A stretch of DNA of 64,000 bases from Paraburkholderia tropica. Its GTDB lineage: Bacteria; Pseudomonadota; Gammaproteobacteria; Burkholderiales; Burkholderiaceae. The first letter of the stretch is position 1. The number at the start of each line of letters is the position of its first letter. Where the stretch lies: assembly GCF_914484835.1 (NCBI RefSeq), contig NZ_CAJZAR010000090.1:98305-162304 (forward strand), given 5' to 3'. Of the stretch, positions 34,963-43,627 are shown one piece after another. Made by a program: the position numbers and the translations under genes. The notes beneath the pieces were generated by a model, which worked only from the letters and a program-made list of their open reading frames with translations, ran no database searches and was not told where the DNA came from.

Positions 34963-35889
34963 TCAGCCCTGCAACACGTAGCCCGGCACGCTATGGCCGA
35001 GCACGGCCGCGATCACGAGCACGGCCATCATCACCAGCGCTTCGAGATGCAGCACGTTGACGAAGCGGCGCGCCGCGCCCGTCGACGCCGAGCGACGCAA
35101 TTCTGGCATCGCCATCATGCGGTTGAAGCCGCCCAGCGCGAGCGCGAGCGCCACCAGTGCGAGCTTCGCGAGCAGCACGCGGCCCCACTCGCTGCCCGTG
35201 AGCGCGTCGAGCGAGCCGCCCGTGCCGCGCAGCGTGTTGAACACGCCGGTCGCGAGCACGAGTCCCACCGCGAACAATGCGACGTTCGAGAGCTGGCCCG
35301 CCGTGCGGATCAGCACGCCGCGCGCCGTCGACGCGCCCAGCGCCGGCAACACCGCCAGCCCGCCCGCCATCACGATGCCGCTCCACGCGCTCGCGCTCAG
35401 CACGTGCAGCGTGTTCAGGCCGAGCGCGGCCGAGGCGAAGCCCGCATCGGCGGCATGGCCGAGTCCCGCGCGGCCCGCGGCCACGGCGATCAGCGCGAGC
35501 CACAGCACGCCGTCGCGCAGCGGGCTCGCGCCCGCGAACGCGGCGAACAGCACGACGAGCGCGCCGCCGAACGCCACCGACCACGCGTGGCCCACGTGCG
35601 TCTGCGAGAGCACCGTCGGCACCACGCCAAACGACGCGGGCAAGCTCTGGCCGCTGATCGACGCGCTCTCGTAGAGCAACCACATGACGAGCGCGATCAC
35701 GAGCACGAGCGAGGCCGTGCGCAGCGAGCGTTGCGCGCGCAGCCAGGCGGGCCGCGCGGGCGCGACGGCGCTGCGGGCGTCCTTTTCGAGCCACGCGCCG
35801 TAGAGCGTCGAGCCGAGCGCGAAGGCGTAGGCGAGATTCACGAGGGCGGCCATCGCGACCTGCCCGATCCAGAGCCAGTCAGCTTTCAT
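34963..35889 (-). CDS. copD: CopD-family copper-related membrane protein
   Basis: A 308-residue polytopic protein with about eight membrane segments. The second half has TLHVLSASAWSGIVMAGGLAVLP, with the conserved His in TM and W-x-G pattern, ATGVFNTLRG and the repeated RRFVNVLHLEALVMMAVLVIAAVLGHS, all typical of CopD (PcoD) domains, which import copper or help load periplasmic copper proteins. CopC, its usual partner, is not encoded next to it. The start overlaps the stop of a small upstream ORF (ATGA), and two c-type cytochromes are encoded divergently upstream. Confidence 0.82.
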   Translation of the reverse strand: MKADWLWIGQVAMAALVNLAYAFALGSTLYGAWLEKDARSAVAPARPAWLRAQRSLRTASLVLVIALVMWLLYESASISGQSLPASFGVVPTVLSQTHVGHAWSVAFGGALVVLFAAFAGASPLRDGVLWLALIAVAAGRAGLGHAADAGFASAALGLNTLHVLSASAWSGIVMAGGLAVLPALGASTARGVLIRTAGQLSNVALFAVGLVLATGVFNTLRGTGGSLDALTGSEWGRVLLAKLALVALALALGGFNRMMAMPELRRSASTGAARRFVNVLHLEALVMMAVLVIAAVLGHSVPGYVLQG

Positions 35890-36086
35890 CGGCGCGCGCC
35901 CTCCCGGCATTCGGGGGTTCCGGCGAAGGTTCCGGCAAGTTGAGACGGGGACGGCAGCTGCATCGGCGGGGAAAGTGCAATGGGAGTCATCGATACGAGT
36001 GGCAAGGAAACAACAAGAAAGCAAACGAGGATCGCAGCGAGAACCGGGCGAGGCCAGAGGCGATCGTGACGCGGCGCAGGGCACAT
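35886..36086 (-). CDS. Possible small anchored or secreted protein coupled to copD
   Basis: A 66-residue ORF whose stop overlaps the copD start (ATGA), an arrangement typical of translational coupling. Residues 13-38 (PVLAAILVCFLVVSLPLVSM in part) form one strong hydrophobic segment after a basic N-terminus, like a signal peptide or anchor. The remaining 28 residues are Pro/Ser-rich with one Cys. A GCGGGG sequence lies before the start. It holds the place where copC might be expected but shows none of the CopC fold or its Met/His motifs. It could be spurious. Confidence 0.4.
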   Translation of the reverse strand: MCPAPRHDRLWPRPVLAAILVCFLVVSLPLVSMTPIALSPPMQLPSPSQLAGTFAGTPECREGARR

Positions 36087-36625
36087 AGCCCCGCAACGAC
36101 CCGTGCAACGACCCAGGCGACGGTGCGTAACGATGCGCGACTTTCCGGCAAGCGCCTGCTTCGATAGCCGCCGCGCCGTTCGGTTCCGCCGTTCGAGTCA
36201 ATACGGGATCGAATCATGCGACGAGGCGAAACGTCGGCGCAACGCCGAAGACGCGCGGCAAAAGCGAAACGCCTTCGCCGCCATCCCGTCGCGCGCGCTT
36301 TCACTGCGCTTCATCAACCGCCATGCGGATGGCATCGAAGCGAGGTCAAGCAGGGTCAATCCCGAGTCACGAATCGGCCAACGGGTGCAGAATCATAACC
36401 GGCGACGTCGCGACCCTTGGCCGCAATCCTGGAGATCGGATCCGGGCCGGGTCACCGCGCGTTCGGGCAAGCCCGCGTAGGCGGCCCGGAGCGCATGTGG
36501 CAAATAGTCACTATGAGGCGATGCTAGAATCGGCTGCGTCGCCGCAGCGCGCACGGGTCGTCTGCTTTTATCGCGCGCAACCTGGAAGCCGGGTCGCTCG
36601 AAGCCTGGCAGGTCCACGATAAAGA
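36087..36625. other. Gene-free spacer upstream of the cytochrome pair
   Basis: 539 bp without a credible ORF. It is less GC-rich at 36190-36330. The only signal I trust somewhat is the extended -10 at 36522-36530. The start of copD transcription (minus) must also lie here or just inside 36086-36200. Confidence 0.35.
36522..36530 (+). promoter_or_regulatory. Extended -10 promoter candidate for the cytochrome genes
   Basis: TGCTAGAAT matches the extended -10 pattern TGnTAnAAT, about 95 bp upstream of the first cytochrome gene. No convincing -35 precedes it, which is acceptable for extended -10 promoters. Confidence 0.4.
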
Positions 36626-37381
36626 ATGGAGTCACGCGTGTCCCCAAGACGTCTCGTCCGACCGCTCATTCCGCTCGCCGCGCCGCTCCTGGCCGCCTTG
36701 CTGTTCGGCACGTGTGGAATCTTCAGCGCTGCTTGCGCCCAGACCCCGCAACCCAAAGCCCCCGACACGATCGAATCGCGCGTGCAGGGCTGCACGGCGT
36801 GCCACGGCACGCACGGTCAGGGCACCGACAACGACTACTTCCCGCGTCTGGCCGGCAAACCGGCCGAGTATCTCTACAACCAGCTGATGAATTTCCGCGA
36901 GGGCCGCCGCAAGTACCCTCCGATGAATTATCTGGTCACCTATCTCTCCGACGATTACCTGCACGAGATCGCCACGTACTTCTCGCAGCAGCGGCCGCCC
37001 TACCCGCCGCCCGCGAAAGCCACGGTCAGCGAGAGCACGCTCGCGCGCGGCCAGGCCATCGTCCTGCGCGGCGACGCGGCGCGCCAGGTGCCCGCCTGCG
37101 CGGCCTGCCACGGCGCGAAGCTGACCGGCATGGAGCCGGCCATTCCGGGCCTCGTCGGGCTGCACGCGGACTACATCAGCGCGCAGATCGGCGCCTGGCG
37201 TTCGGGCTCGCGTCACGCCAAGGCGCCCGACTGCATGCACGAGATCGCCACGCGTCTCACCGACGACGACGTGAACGCCGTCGCGGCCTGGCTCGCCACG
37301 CAGAACGCGCCGCAAAATCCCGTGCCGGCCCCGGCTGGCTCGTTGAAGACGCCGCTCGCATGCGGCAGCGAACCGCAATAA
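36626..37381 (+). CDS. Secreted di-heme cytochrome c (c4-like)
   Basis: A 251-residue periplasmic electron carrier. The N-terminus has basic residues, then a hydrophobic stretch (LIPLAAPLLAALLFGTCG) and an Ala-rich cleavage region ending about A38. Two heme-binding motifs are present: CTACH at 56-60 and CAACH at 158-162, each starting a class I domain of about 100 residues, as in cytochrome c4. Axial Met candidates are M100 (YPPMNY) and the Met in CMHEIA. It lies 21 bp before the tri-heme cytochrome gene, so the two form an operon. Confidence 0.9.
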   Translation: MESRVSPRRLVRPLIPLAAPLLAALLFGTCGIFSAACAQTPQPKAPDTIESRVQGCTACHGTHGQGTDNDYFPRLAGKPAEYLYNQLMNFREGRRKYPPMNYLVTYLSDDYLHEIATYFSQQRPPYPPPAKATVSESTLARGQAIVLRGDAARQVPACAACHGAKLTGMEPAIPGLVGLHADYISAQIGAWRSGSRHAKAPDCMHEIATRLTDDDVNAVAAWLATQNAPQNPVPAPAGSLKTPLACGSEPQ

Positions 37382-37402
37382 GGCGCCGGGGGAGACAGCC
37401 AT

Positions 37403-38698
37403 ATGAACCGCAAGTCCCTGTTCGCTCTGTCCGCAGTCGTGCTCGCCGCCGCGGCGGCGCTCGTGCCCGTGCTGTGGACCGGCAACACTTATCTGCATAG
37501 CGCCTCGGCGCAGGCGGCCACGCCCGCCGACCAGGCCGAGCTCATCAAGAAGGGCGAATATCTGGCCCGCGCCGGCGACTGCGTCGCCTGCCACACCGTG
37601 CGCGGCGGCAAGACCTTCGCGGGCGGCCTGCCGATGGCGACGCCCTTCGGCACGCTCTACACGCCGAACATCACGCCCGACGACCAGTTCGGCATCGGCA
37701 AATGGAGCAGCGACGACTTCTATCGCGCCATGCACACGGGCCGCTCGAAGGACGGCAGCCTGCTCTACCCGGCCTTCCCGTTCACGAGCTACACGAAGGT
37801 CACGCGCGCGGATTCGGACGCGATCTACGCCTATCTGCGCTCGGTGCCGCCGGTGCACGTGGCGAGCCGCCCGCACGAGCTCAAGTTCCCGTTCAACAAC
37901 CGCAACCTGCTGATCGGCTGGCGCACGCTGTTCTTCCGCGAGGGCGAGTACAAGCCCGATCCGACCAAATCGGTCGAGTGGAATCGCGGCGCGTATCTGG
38001 TCGAAGGGCTCGGCCACTGCGGCATGTGCCATACGTCGATCAACATGATGGGCGCGCCGGTCAACTCGTCGGCGTTCGCGGGCGGGCTGATTCCGCTGCA
38101 GAACTGGTACGCGCCCTCGCTCACGTCGAGCGAAGGCGGCCTCGGCGACTGGGATATCAAGGACATCTCCAATCTGCTGAAAACCGGCGTTTCGGAGCGC
38201 GGCGCCGTGTTCGGGCCGATGGCGGACGTGATCCACAACAGTCTGCAATACGTCTCCGACGACGACATCAAGGCGATGGCGACCTATCTGAAGACGATCC
38301 CGCAGCGCAAGGAAGCGCCCGAGACGATGCAGATGGAAACCTCCGAAGCGTTCGGCGGCGAACTCTTACAGCAAGGTCAGAAGATCTACCATGACCAGTG
38401 TGCAAAGTGCCACGCGGAGAACGGCCTCGGCATGCCGCCGAATTTCCCGCCGCTCGCGAACAACCAGTCGATCCAGATGAAATCGGCGGTGAATCCGATC
38501 CGTATGGTGCTCAACGGCGGCTATCCGCCCAGCACGCAGGGCAATCCGCGCCCGTACGGCATGCCGCCGTTCGCGCAGTCGTTGTCCAATCAGGAAGTGG
38601 CGGCGGTCGTGACCTTTATCCGCATGTCGTGGGGGAACAAGGGCACGCCGGTCTCGCCGCAACAGGTGTCAGATCTGCGTTCCGCGCCGCTCGACTGA
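37403..38698 (+). CDS. Tri-heme cytochrome c subunit (AdhB / gluconate dehydrogenase type)
   Basis: A 431-residue protein with a signal peptide (MNRKSLFALSAVVLAAAAALVP...) and three CxxCH motifs: 60-64 (CVACH), 206-210 (CGMCH) and 333-337 (CAKCH). RAGDCVACHTVRGGKTFAGGLPM, RGAYLVEGLGHCGMCHTSINMMGAPV and YHDQCAKCHAENGLGMP are the signatures of the membrane-associated cytochrome subunits of alcohol, gluconate and aldose dehydrogenases, which pass electrons to ubiquinone or an oxidase. No flavin, PQQ or molybdenum dehydrogenase subunit is encoded beside it, so its partner must be encoded elsewhere, or it works with the preceding di-heme cytochrome. Confidence 0.92.
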   Translation: MNRKSLFALSAVVLAAAAALVPVLWTGNTYLHSASAQAATPADQAELIKKGEYLARAGDCVACHTVRGGKTFAGGLPMATPFGTLYTPNITPDDQFGIGKWSSDDFYRAMHTGRSKDGSLLYPAFPFTSYTKVTRADSDAIYAYLRSVPPVHVASRPHELKFPFNNRNLLIGWRTLFFREGEYKPDPTKSVEWNRGAYLVEGLGHCGMCHTSINMMGAPVNSSAFAGGLIPLQNWYAPSLTSSEGGLGDWDIKDISNLLKTGVSERGAVFGPMADVIHNSLQYVSDDDIKAMATYLKTIPQRKEAPETMQMETSEAFGGELLQQGQKIYHDQCAKCHAENGLGMPPNFPPLANNQSIQMKSAVNPIRMVLNGGYPPSTQGNPRPYGMPPFAQSLSNQEVAAVVTFIRMSWGNKGTPVSPQQVSDLRSAPLD

Positions 38699-38729
38699 GC
38701 CACGTTTGTTATAGTGGCGTCTGCCTGAC

Positions 38730-38775
38730 AAGGGCGCAGCCGGCAAAACGCCGCCGGCTGCGCCCTTCGCTATTT
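38730..38775 (+). terminator. Strong hairpin after the cytochrome operon
   Basis: A perfect 15-bp stem (38730-38744 with 38753-38767) with an 8-nt loop. The tail CGCTATTT has few T, so it is either a weak intrinsic terminator or a 3' end-stabilising hairpin. Confidence 0.65.
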
Positions 38776-38901
38776 GGCCGCGCGCCGCGCGTTGATTGCG
38801 GCACGAGGCCGCGCGGCGCGAGCCGCACGCTGTCGAATTCGCTCTCGAACTGATGGTTTTGAAGCAGAAACGCAGGGCAAGAAGAACAAGGAGTGGTCGT
38901 C

Positions 38902-39522
38902 ATGCACGCTGGTGAGCGTCTGAACAGCATTACTCACCTGGTGGGCGCGATGTTGTCGGTTGCGGGGCTGGTTTCGCTCGTGACGCTCGGGGCGCTCGAT
39001 CACGACGCATACAAGGTCGTGAGTTTCGCTGTGTACGGCGCGATGTTGTGCGCGCTCTACACGATCTCCACGCTGTATCACGGCGTGCGCGGACCGCGCC
39101 TGAAAGCCGTGCTGCAGAAGTGCGACCATGCCGCGATCTATCTGCTGATCGCGGGCAGCTATACTCCGTTCACGCTTGTCACGCTGCGCGGGCCTTGGGG
39201 CTGGTCGCTCTTTGGCGTGAGCTGGGGGCTCGCCGCGTTCGGCATCGTGCAGGAGCTCACGCTCGGGCGCCGCACGCGCATGCTGTCGATGGTGCTGTAC
39301 GTGGTGATGGGCTGGCTCGCGCTGGTCGCGGTCAAGCCGCTCATCGGCGCGCTGCCCGCAGCGGGCACCGCGTGGCTGCTGGCCGGCGGCATCATTTACA
39401 GCGTCGGCATCTATTTTTTCATCAACGACGAGCGCATCCGGCACGGACATGGAATCTGGCATCTGTTCGTGCTCGCCGGGAGCGTCTGTCAATTCGTGAG
39501 CGTCGCGGGCTACGTCGCCTGA
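38902..39522 (+). CDS. Hemolysin III / YqfA family membrane protein
   Basis: A 206-residue protein with seven hydrophobic segments, of the PAQR-related hemolysin III family. GERLNSITHLVGAMLS at the start, ALYTISTLYHG in the second segment, CDHAAIYLLIAGSYTPFTL in the third and GIWHLFVLAGSVCQF in the last carry the conserved Ser, Asp and three His that bind zinc in PAQR proteins. The physiological role in proteobacteria is not settled; it is probably lipid or membrane homeostasis. AAGGAG at 38888-38893 places the start at 38902 and not at the GTG nine bases earlier. Confidence 0.92.
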   Translation: MHAGERLNSITHLVGAMLSVAGLVSLVTLGALDHDAYKVVSFAVYGAMLCALYTISTLYHGVRGPRLKAVLQKCDHAAIYLLIAGSYTPFTLVTLRGPWGWSLFGVSWGLAAFGIVQELTLGRRTRMLSMVLYVVMGWLALVAVKPLIGALPAAGTAWLLAGGIIYSVGIYFFINDERIRHGHGIWHLFVLAGSVCQFVSVAGYVA

Positions 39523-39749
39523 CGCATCCCACCGGGAATCTCCACGAAGATTGTCGCGCGGCGGCCGCAGTGTCCGCGGCCGCGCGATGCAACTTTATGC
39601 CAGCCGACGGGTCTGCATGAACCGTCGACAAGCGGCGCGCGCACTGGCGCGCCGTCCGAATACACGCGAGCGCCCGCGTTCAGCTTTACGCGGCGCGCCG
39701 TCACCGGCAGCGCCCAGCCGCTCGCGATACTGCAATACAACAGGTCTTT

Positions 39750-41381
39750 ATGTCTTTCGATTCTCTCGGCTTGTCCGAACCGCTGGTCCGCGCTGTCAAC
39801 GAACTCGGCTACACCACGCCCACGCCCATCCAGTTGCAAGCCATCCCCGCCGTGCTCGGCGGCGGCGACCTGCTCGCGGGCGCGCAGACGGGCACCGGCA
39901 AGACCGCCGGCTTCACGCTGCCGATCCTGCAACGCCTGACCGACATGCCGGCCGCCGCGGGCGGCAAGCGCGTCGTGCGCGCGCTGATCCTCACGCCCAC
40001 GCGCGAACTCGCCGCGCAGGTCGAGGAAAGCGTGCGCGCCTACGGCAAGTATCTGAAGCTCAAGTCCACCGTGATGTTCGGCGGCGTCGGCATCAATCCG
40101 CAGATCGACGCGCTCAAGCGCGGCGTCGACATCGTGGTCGCCACGCCGGGCCGTCTGCTCGATCACATGCAGCAGAAGACCATCGACCTCTCGCAGCTCG
40201 AAATTCTCGTGCTCGACGAAGCCGACCGCATGCTCGACATGGGCTTCATCCACGACATCAAGCGCGTGCTCGCGAAGCTGCCGCCGAAGCGCCAGAACCT
40301 GCTGTTCTCGGCCACCTTCGCCGACGAAATCAAGGCGCTCGCCGACAGCCTGCTCGATTCGCCCGCGCTGATCGAAGTCGCGCGCCGCAACACCACGGCG
40401 GAAACGGTCGCGCAGAAGGTCTATCCGGTCGACCGCGACCGCAAGCGCGATCTGCTCACGCATCTGATCCGCCAGCACAACTGGTTCCAGGTGCTCGTGT
40501 TCACGCGCACCAAGCACGGCGCGAACCGCCTCGCGGAACAGCTGACGAAGGACGACATCAGCGCGCTCGCGATCCACGGCAACAAGAGCCAGTCGGCACG
40601 CACGCGCGCGCTCTCCGAGTTCAAGGACGGCACGCTGCAGGTGCTCGTGGCCACCGACATCGCGGCGCGCGGCATCGACATCGACCAGCTGCCGCACGTG
40701 GTCAACTACGACCTGCCGAACGTGCCCGAAGATTACGTGCACCGTATCGGCCGCACGGGCCGCGCGGGCGCGACGGGCGAAGCGGTGTCGCTCGTCTGCG
40801 TGGACGAACACCAGCTGCTCAAGGACATCGAGAAGCTCATCAAGCGCGCGGTGCCGCAGGAAGTCATTCCGGGCTTCGAGCCGGACCCGAACGCCAAGCC
40901 CGAGCCGATCCAGCGCCGTGGCCAGCAGCAAGGCCGTGGTCAGCGTCAGGGGCAAGGTCAGAGCCAGCAAGGCCAGGGACGCGGTGCCTCGAACGGCGGC
41001 GCGCCGCGCGGCGGCCAGCGTGAAGGCGGCCAGCGGGGTGAAAGCCGTGGCGAAGGCCGCGGTGAAGGCCGCGCCAACGCCGGTGGCAACAACGGTGGTA
41101 ATCGCGACGGTAACCGCGATGCAAACCGCGGCGAACAACGCCAGGCCAAGCCCGCGCAGAACGGCATCCGCACGGCCAAGCCGGTGAAGCAGCAAACGGC
41201 GTCGAATCACGGCGCGCAAGGCGCGCGCGGCGAACATACGCGCCGCGAAAGCCAGCGCGGCGTCTCGCACGAAAGCGCGCTCGGCCGTCAGCAGCGCAAG
41301 CCGCAATCGAATCCGGGCGCCCTGCTCGGCGGCCGTCCGGGCGGCAACTCGCGCCGCGACGGTCAGCGCGGCGATCGCTAA
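39750..41381 (+). CDS. rhlE: DEAD-box ATP-dependent RNA helicase RhlE
   Basis: Unwinds structured RNA; RhlE works in ribosome maturation and cold adaptation. The 543-residue protein has MSFDSLGLSEPLVRAVNELGY with the Q motif (TPTPIQLQAIP), Walker A AQTGTGKT at 45-52, PTRELAAQV, TPGRLLDH, VLDEADRMLDMGF (motif II), FSATF (III), and helicase motifs IV-VI ending HRIGRTGRAG. From about residue 385 a 160-residue Gly/Gln/Arg/Asn-rich tail follows with RGG-like repeats, likely RNA-binding and disordered. It is followed by a bidirectional terminator. Confidence 0.95.
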   Translation: MSFDSLGLSEPLVRAVNELGYTTPTPIQLQAIPAVLGGGDLLAGAQTGTGKTAGFTLPILQRLTDMPAAAGGKRVVRALILTPTRELAAQVEESVRAYGKYLKLKSTVMFGGVGINPQIDALKRGVDIVVATPGRLLDHMQQKTIDLSQLEILVLDEADRMLDMGFIHDIKRVLAKLPPKRQNLLFSATFADEIKALADSLLDSPALIEVARRNTTAETVAQKVYPVDRDRKRDLLTHLIRQHNWFQVLVFTRTKHGANRLAEQLTKDDISALAIHGNKSQSARTRALSEFKDGTLQVLVATDIAARGIDIDQLPHVVNYDLPNVPEDYVHRIGRTGRAGATGEAVSLVCVDEHQLLKDIEKLIKRAVPQEVIPGFEPDPNAKPEPIQRRGQQQGRGQRQGQGQSQQGQGRGASNGGAPRGGQREGGQRGESRGEGRGEGRANAGGNNGGNRDGNRDANRGEQRQAKPAQNGIRTAKPVKQQTASNHGAQGARGEHTRRESQRGVSHESALGRQQRKPQSNPGALLGGRPGGNSRRDGQRGDR

Positions 41382-41420
41382 GCCAACGCGCGGCCCCGCG
41401 CCGCGCGGCAATCAGCCATG

Positions 41421-41450
41421 AAAAAGGCCCGCTTCCCAGCGGGCCTTTTT
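41421..41450. terminator. Bidirectional terminator between rhlE and the ferritin-like gene
   Basis: A stem of AAAAAGGCCCGC with its complement GCGGGCCTTTTT (41421-41432 and 41439-41450) and a short loop, with A5 and T5 on the two sides. It serves both convergent genes. Confidence 0.9.
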
Positions 41451-41494
41451 GCATCCTGCGCGAACGTGTACGAACCGCCGCGCTCAGCGGAAGT

Positions 41495-42328
41495 TCAGCG
41501 GAAAAACACGTGCTGCGTGATCTTCGCGAGCGGATACAACACACTCGGCTGGATCTTCGCGGGAATGTCGAGCGGCTTGAGCAGCATCTTCAGACACATG
41601 TCGGCAGACAGATTGTGGCGCACGAGCTTGTTCACGCGCGTCGTGAGCTCGCGGTTATAGGCCGAATCCTTCGCGCGGTCGGGATAGCGAATCGCGAACA
41701 CGTGACGCAGCGCGATCTCCGAATCCTCGTTCTTGATCTCCATCACGCGGCGCATGAGCGCACCGAGCACCGCGAGGCGGCCATGCCCCTCGACCTGGTT
41801 GTACTTCTTGAAGTAGCGGAAAAAGTGCTTGTAGTGGCGCACTTCGTCCGAGCGGATGTTGTCGGTGATTTCCTTGAGCACGGGCTCGCTCGAGCATTCG
41901 CCGATCGCGCGATACAAGGTGGCCGTCCCCGTTTCGACGACGCAGCGCGCGACCATTTCGAGCGCGCGGGTCTTTTCGAATTCCTCGAACGAACAGGTCT
42001 TCGAGTATTCCTCGAAGAAGCTGTTGAACGCCGTGTCCCAGTCGAACTCGGGCCAGACGTAGTTGATGTAGGTCTTCAGCGCGCGGCCGTGCTGAAGCTC
42101 CTCGTGCTCCCACTCGTTGTTGAGCCAGGCGGAAACTTCCGGGTCGCCGTTGAAAAACACGCTCAGATTGCTCGTGTAGAGGTCCGAGCCGCTTTCGATG
42201 AACGATGCCGCGCACAGCAGCAGCAGCAGGTCTTCGTTGGCGGCCGCGAGCTTGCGGTCGATCCGCGTGAGATCGATGTCTTCGATGCGCCAGGGCATCA
42301 CGTGGCCAGGCTCAATGTCGTTACGCAT
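41495..42328 (-). CDS. Ferritin-like di-iron protein of unknown role
   Basis: A 277-residue, almost wholly helical protein with the four-helix di-iron pattern: FIESGSDLY, then EHEELQHG (E-x-x-H), then a long middle part with ETGTATLYRAI, then RSDEVRHYKHF (D/E-x-x-H). These are the paired carboxylate and histidine ligands of the ferritin/rubrerythrin/acyl-ACP desaturase superfamily. Length and spacing are nearer to desaturase- or oxygenase-like members than to ferritins. No signal peptide. The start at 42328 (MRNDIEPGHVMPW) was chosen because the 43 codons upstream are basic and low-complexity. The substrate is unknown. Confidence 0.78.
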   Translation of the reverse strand: MRNDIEPGHVMPWRIEDIDLTRIDRKLAAANEDLLLLLCAASFIESGSDLYTSNLSVFFNGDPEVSAWLNNEWEHEELQHGRALKTYINYVWPEFDWDTAFNSFFEEYSKTCSFEEFEKTRALEMVARCVVETGTATLYRAIGECSSEPVLKEITDNIRSDEVRHYKHFFRYFKKYNQVEGHGRLAVLGALMRRVMEIKNEDSEIALRHVFAIRYPDRAKDSAYNRELTTRVNKLVRHNLSADMCLKMLLKPLDIPAKIQPSVLYPLAKITQHVFFR

Positions 42329-43205
42329 TGTGTCGTACTCCGAAAGCGGTATCTGCTCGCGCGGCGCCTCGCGCCCGGAACCGGCTCGACTCGCCGCCGG
42401 TGCCCTGGATTTGCTCTCTCGCCGCGTAGTGAAAGGTACCGGCCATATTAAATTCATATTAGCCGTTGTTTCTTCAAGCTGCAGTCTGAGAGCACAGACC
42501 AGTCCCGCAAGCGCCAGTTCCGGGAAGAGTCGACTTGTAAGGCAGTCGTAGCGTTGATTTTGTTACGCAGCAATACCGCGTGCCGCGAGCACGACGCTAC
42601 GTCATACCGCGCGCCGATCACCTGAAAGCCGCAAGCCACGGGCCTGGCGGCGATACGCGACCGGACCGCGAAGCGCCGCAGGCATGTTGAAGTGAAGGCT
42701 CACATTAAACGCGCGACGCGAACCGAAGAAAACTTCCAAACCGCCCGGTTGACGGCGCGCAACTTGAGCGTCGTTGCTGCGTCCGCGCGCGATGCGTGGC
42801 GAATCGGTGCCCGAGCGCGGACGTGAACCCGTTCGCATTGCGCGCTGCGCCACGAACTTCAAGTGAATTCGCGGATTCGTGGGCGCGCCGCGACCGCCGC
42901 CGCAGGCAGCGAATGTCAAAGGGAATATTTTCGGGGTGTGGTTTGTACAACGCAAAGGCGTTGACTACACTCCAGTTCCCCGGCGCCGCGTCCGGGCTGG
43001 ATGCTGTTTGAGTTGCCAGGGCAAGGTCGACGGATGATCGCGAAAGACACGCCCGGACAGCCTCGAACGGACCGCCAACCATCCAGCCGATTCCCGACCG
43101 CGCGCCGTTGCTGGCTTTCGCTCACGCCCACCGCATGACTGTCGCCGCGCCGCCCAACGACGGGCCGCGAACGTCGACCTCTGATGCGGCAACATGGAGA
43201 GAACG
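42329..43205. other. Gene-poor stretch upstream of the ferritin-like gene
   Basis: 877 bp with no convincing ORF on either strand. 42440-42480 has an AT-rich minus-strand segment (TAATATGAATTTAATAT) that is probably the promoter of the ferritin-like gene. Overall GC falls somewhat below the flanking genes. Short ORFs of 60-118 codons here have poor composition and no ribosome binding sites. Confidence 0.4.
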
Positions 43206-43403
43206 ATGCTGAGTCCGCATGAATTCGCCACTCTGCTGCTAGTGAAGGACGCCCCCAACCAGCTCGATATGGAACGCGAAGAACTGGACGCCCTGCTCGA
43301 ACGACAGCTCGTCCAGCTGGAACGCCTGGCCTCCGGCCTCCAGCGGTGGCGACTCACCGAAATCGGCGACTCCGCGTTACGCGCCATCAAACGATGTTCG
43401 TGA
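43206..43403 (+). CDS. Small conserved-looking protein of unknown function
   Basis: A 65-residue acidic protein, MLSPHEFATLLLVKDAPNQL with a helical middle (REELDALLERQLVQLERLAS) and a C-terminal RWRLTEIGDSALRAIKR. The pattern helix-helix-strand resembles a tiny winged-helix fragment (LTEIGDSAL is like the LTxxG wing entry of HTH proteins), but there is too little to assign DNA binding. GGAGAG five bases before the ATG at 43206 supports the start. A terminator lies 225 bp downstream. I recall similar small proteins in other Burkholderia, without known function. Confidence 0.65.
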   Translation: MLSPHEFATLLLVKDAPNQLDMEREELDALLERQLVQLERLASGLQRWRLTEIGDSALRAIKRCS

Positions 43404-43627
43404 GACGGGCGCTGCGCGGCCATTGCGCGGCGACGGCCTGACGGACCAGCACGCGGCCATGACGCCGCCGGCCCTTCCAGTCTCAACCGCCGCTCGATCA
43501 CCGCTCAACTGCACCAACGCCCGACCTTTTCTCGACCTGCGCGGACGCCGGGATCGTCCGCCAGAACGCTGTGTCGAGCCCATCCCCGATGCAGGCGCAC
43601 GGCTGTAGACGTTCGCGCCTGCAGTGC
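43404..43627. other. Long untranslated stretch before a terminator
   Basis: 224 bp between the small gene and a strong intrinsic terminator, without a convincing ORF. It may be an unusually long 3' UTR or contain a separate small RNA that ends at the terminator. Confidence 0.35.

Noticed and set aside
36632..38248. 538-codon minus-strand ORF over the cytochrome genes
   Set aside because: Antisense frame; CxxCH motifs and signal peptides are on the plus strand.
39510..41411. 633-codon minus-strand ORF over rhlE
   Set aside because: Low-complexity Ala/Arg antisense frame; rhlE has all helicase motifs in the other strand.
42796..43011. 71-codon plus-strand ORF in the gene-poor region
   Set aside because: No ribosome binding site, no recognisable pattern, Arg-rich composition; probably chance.
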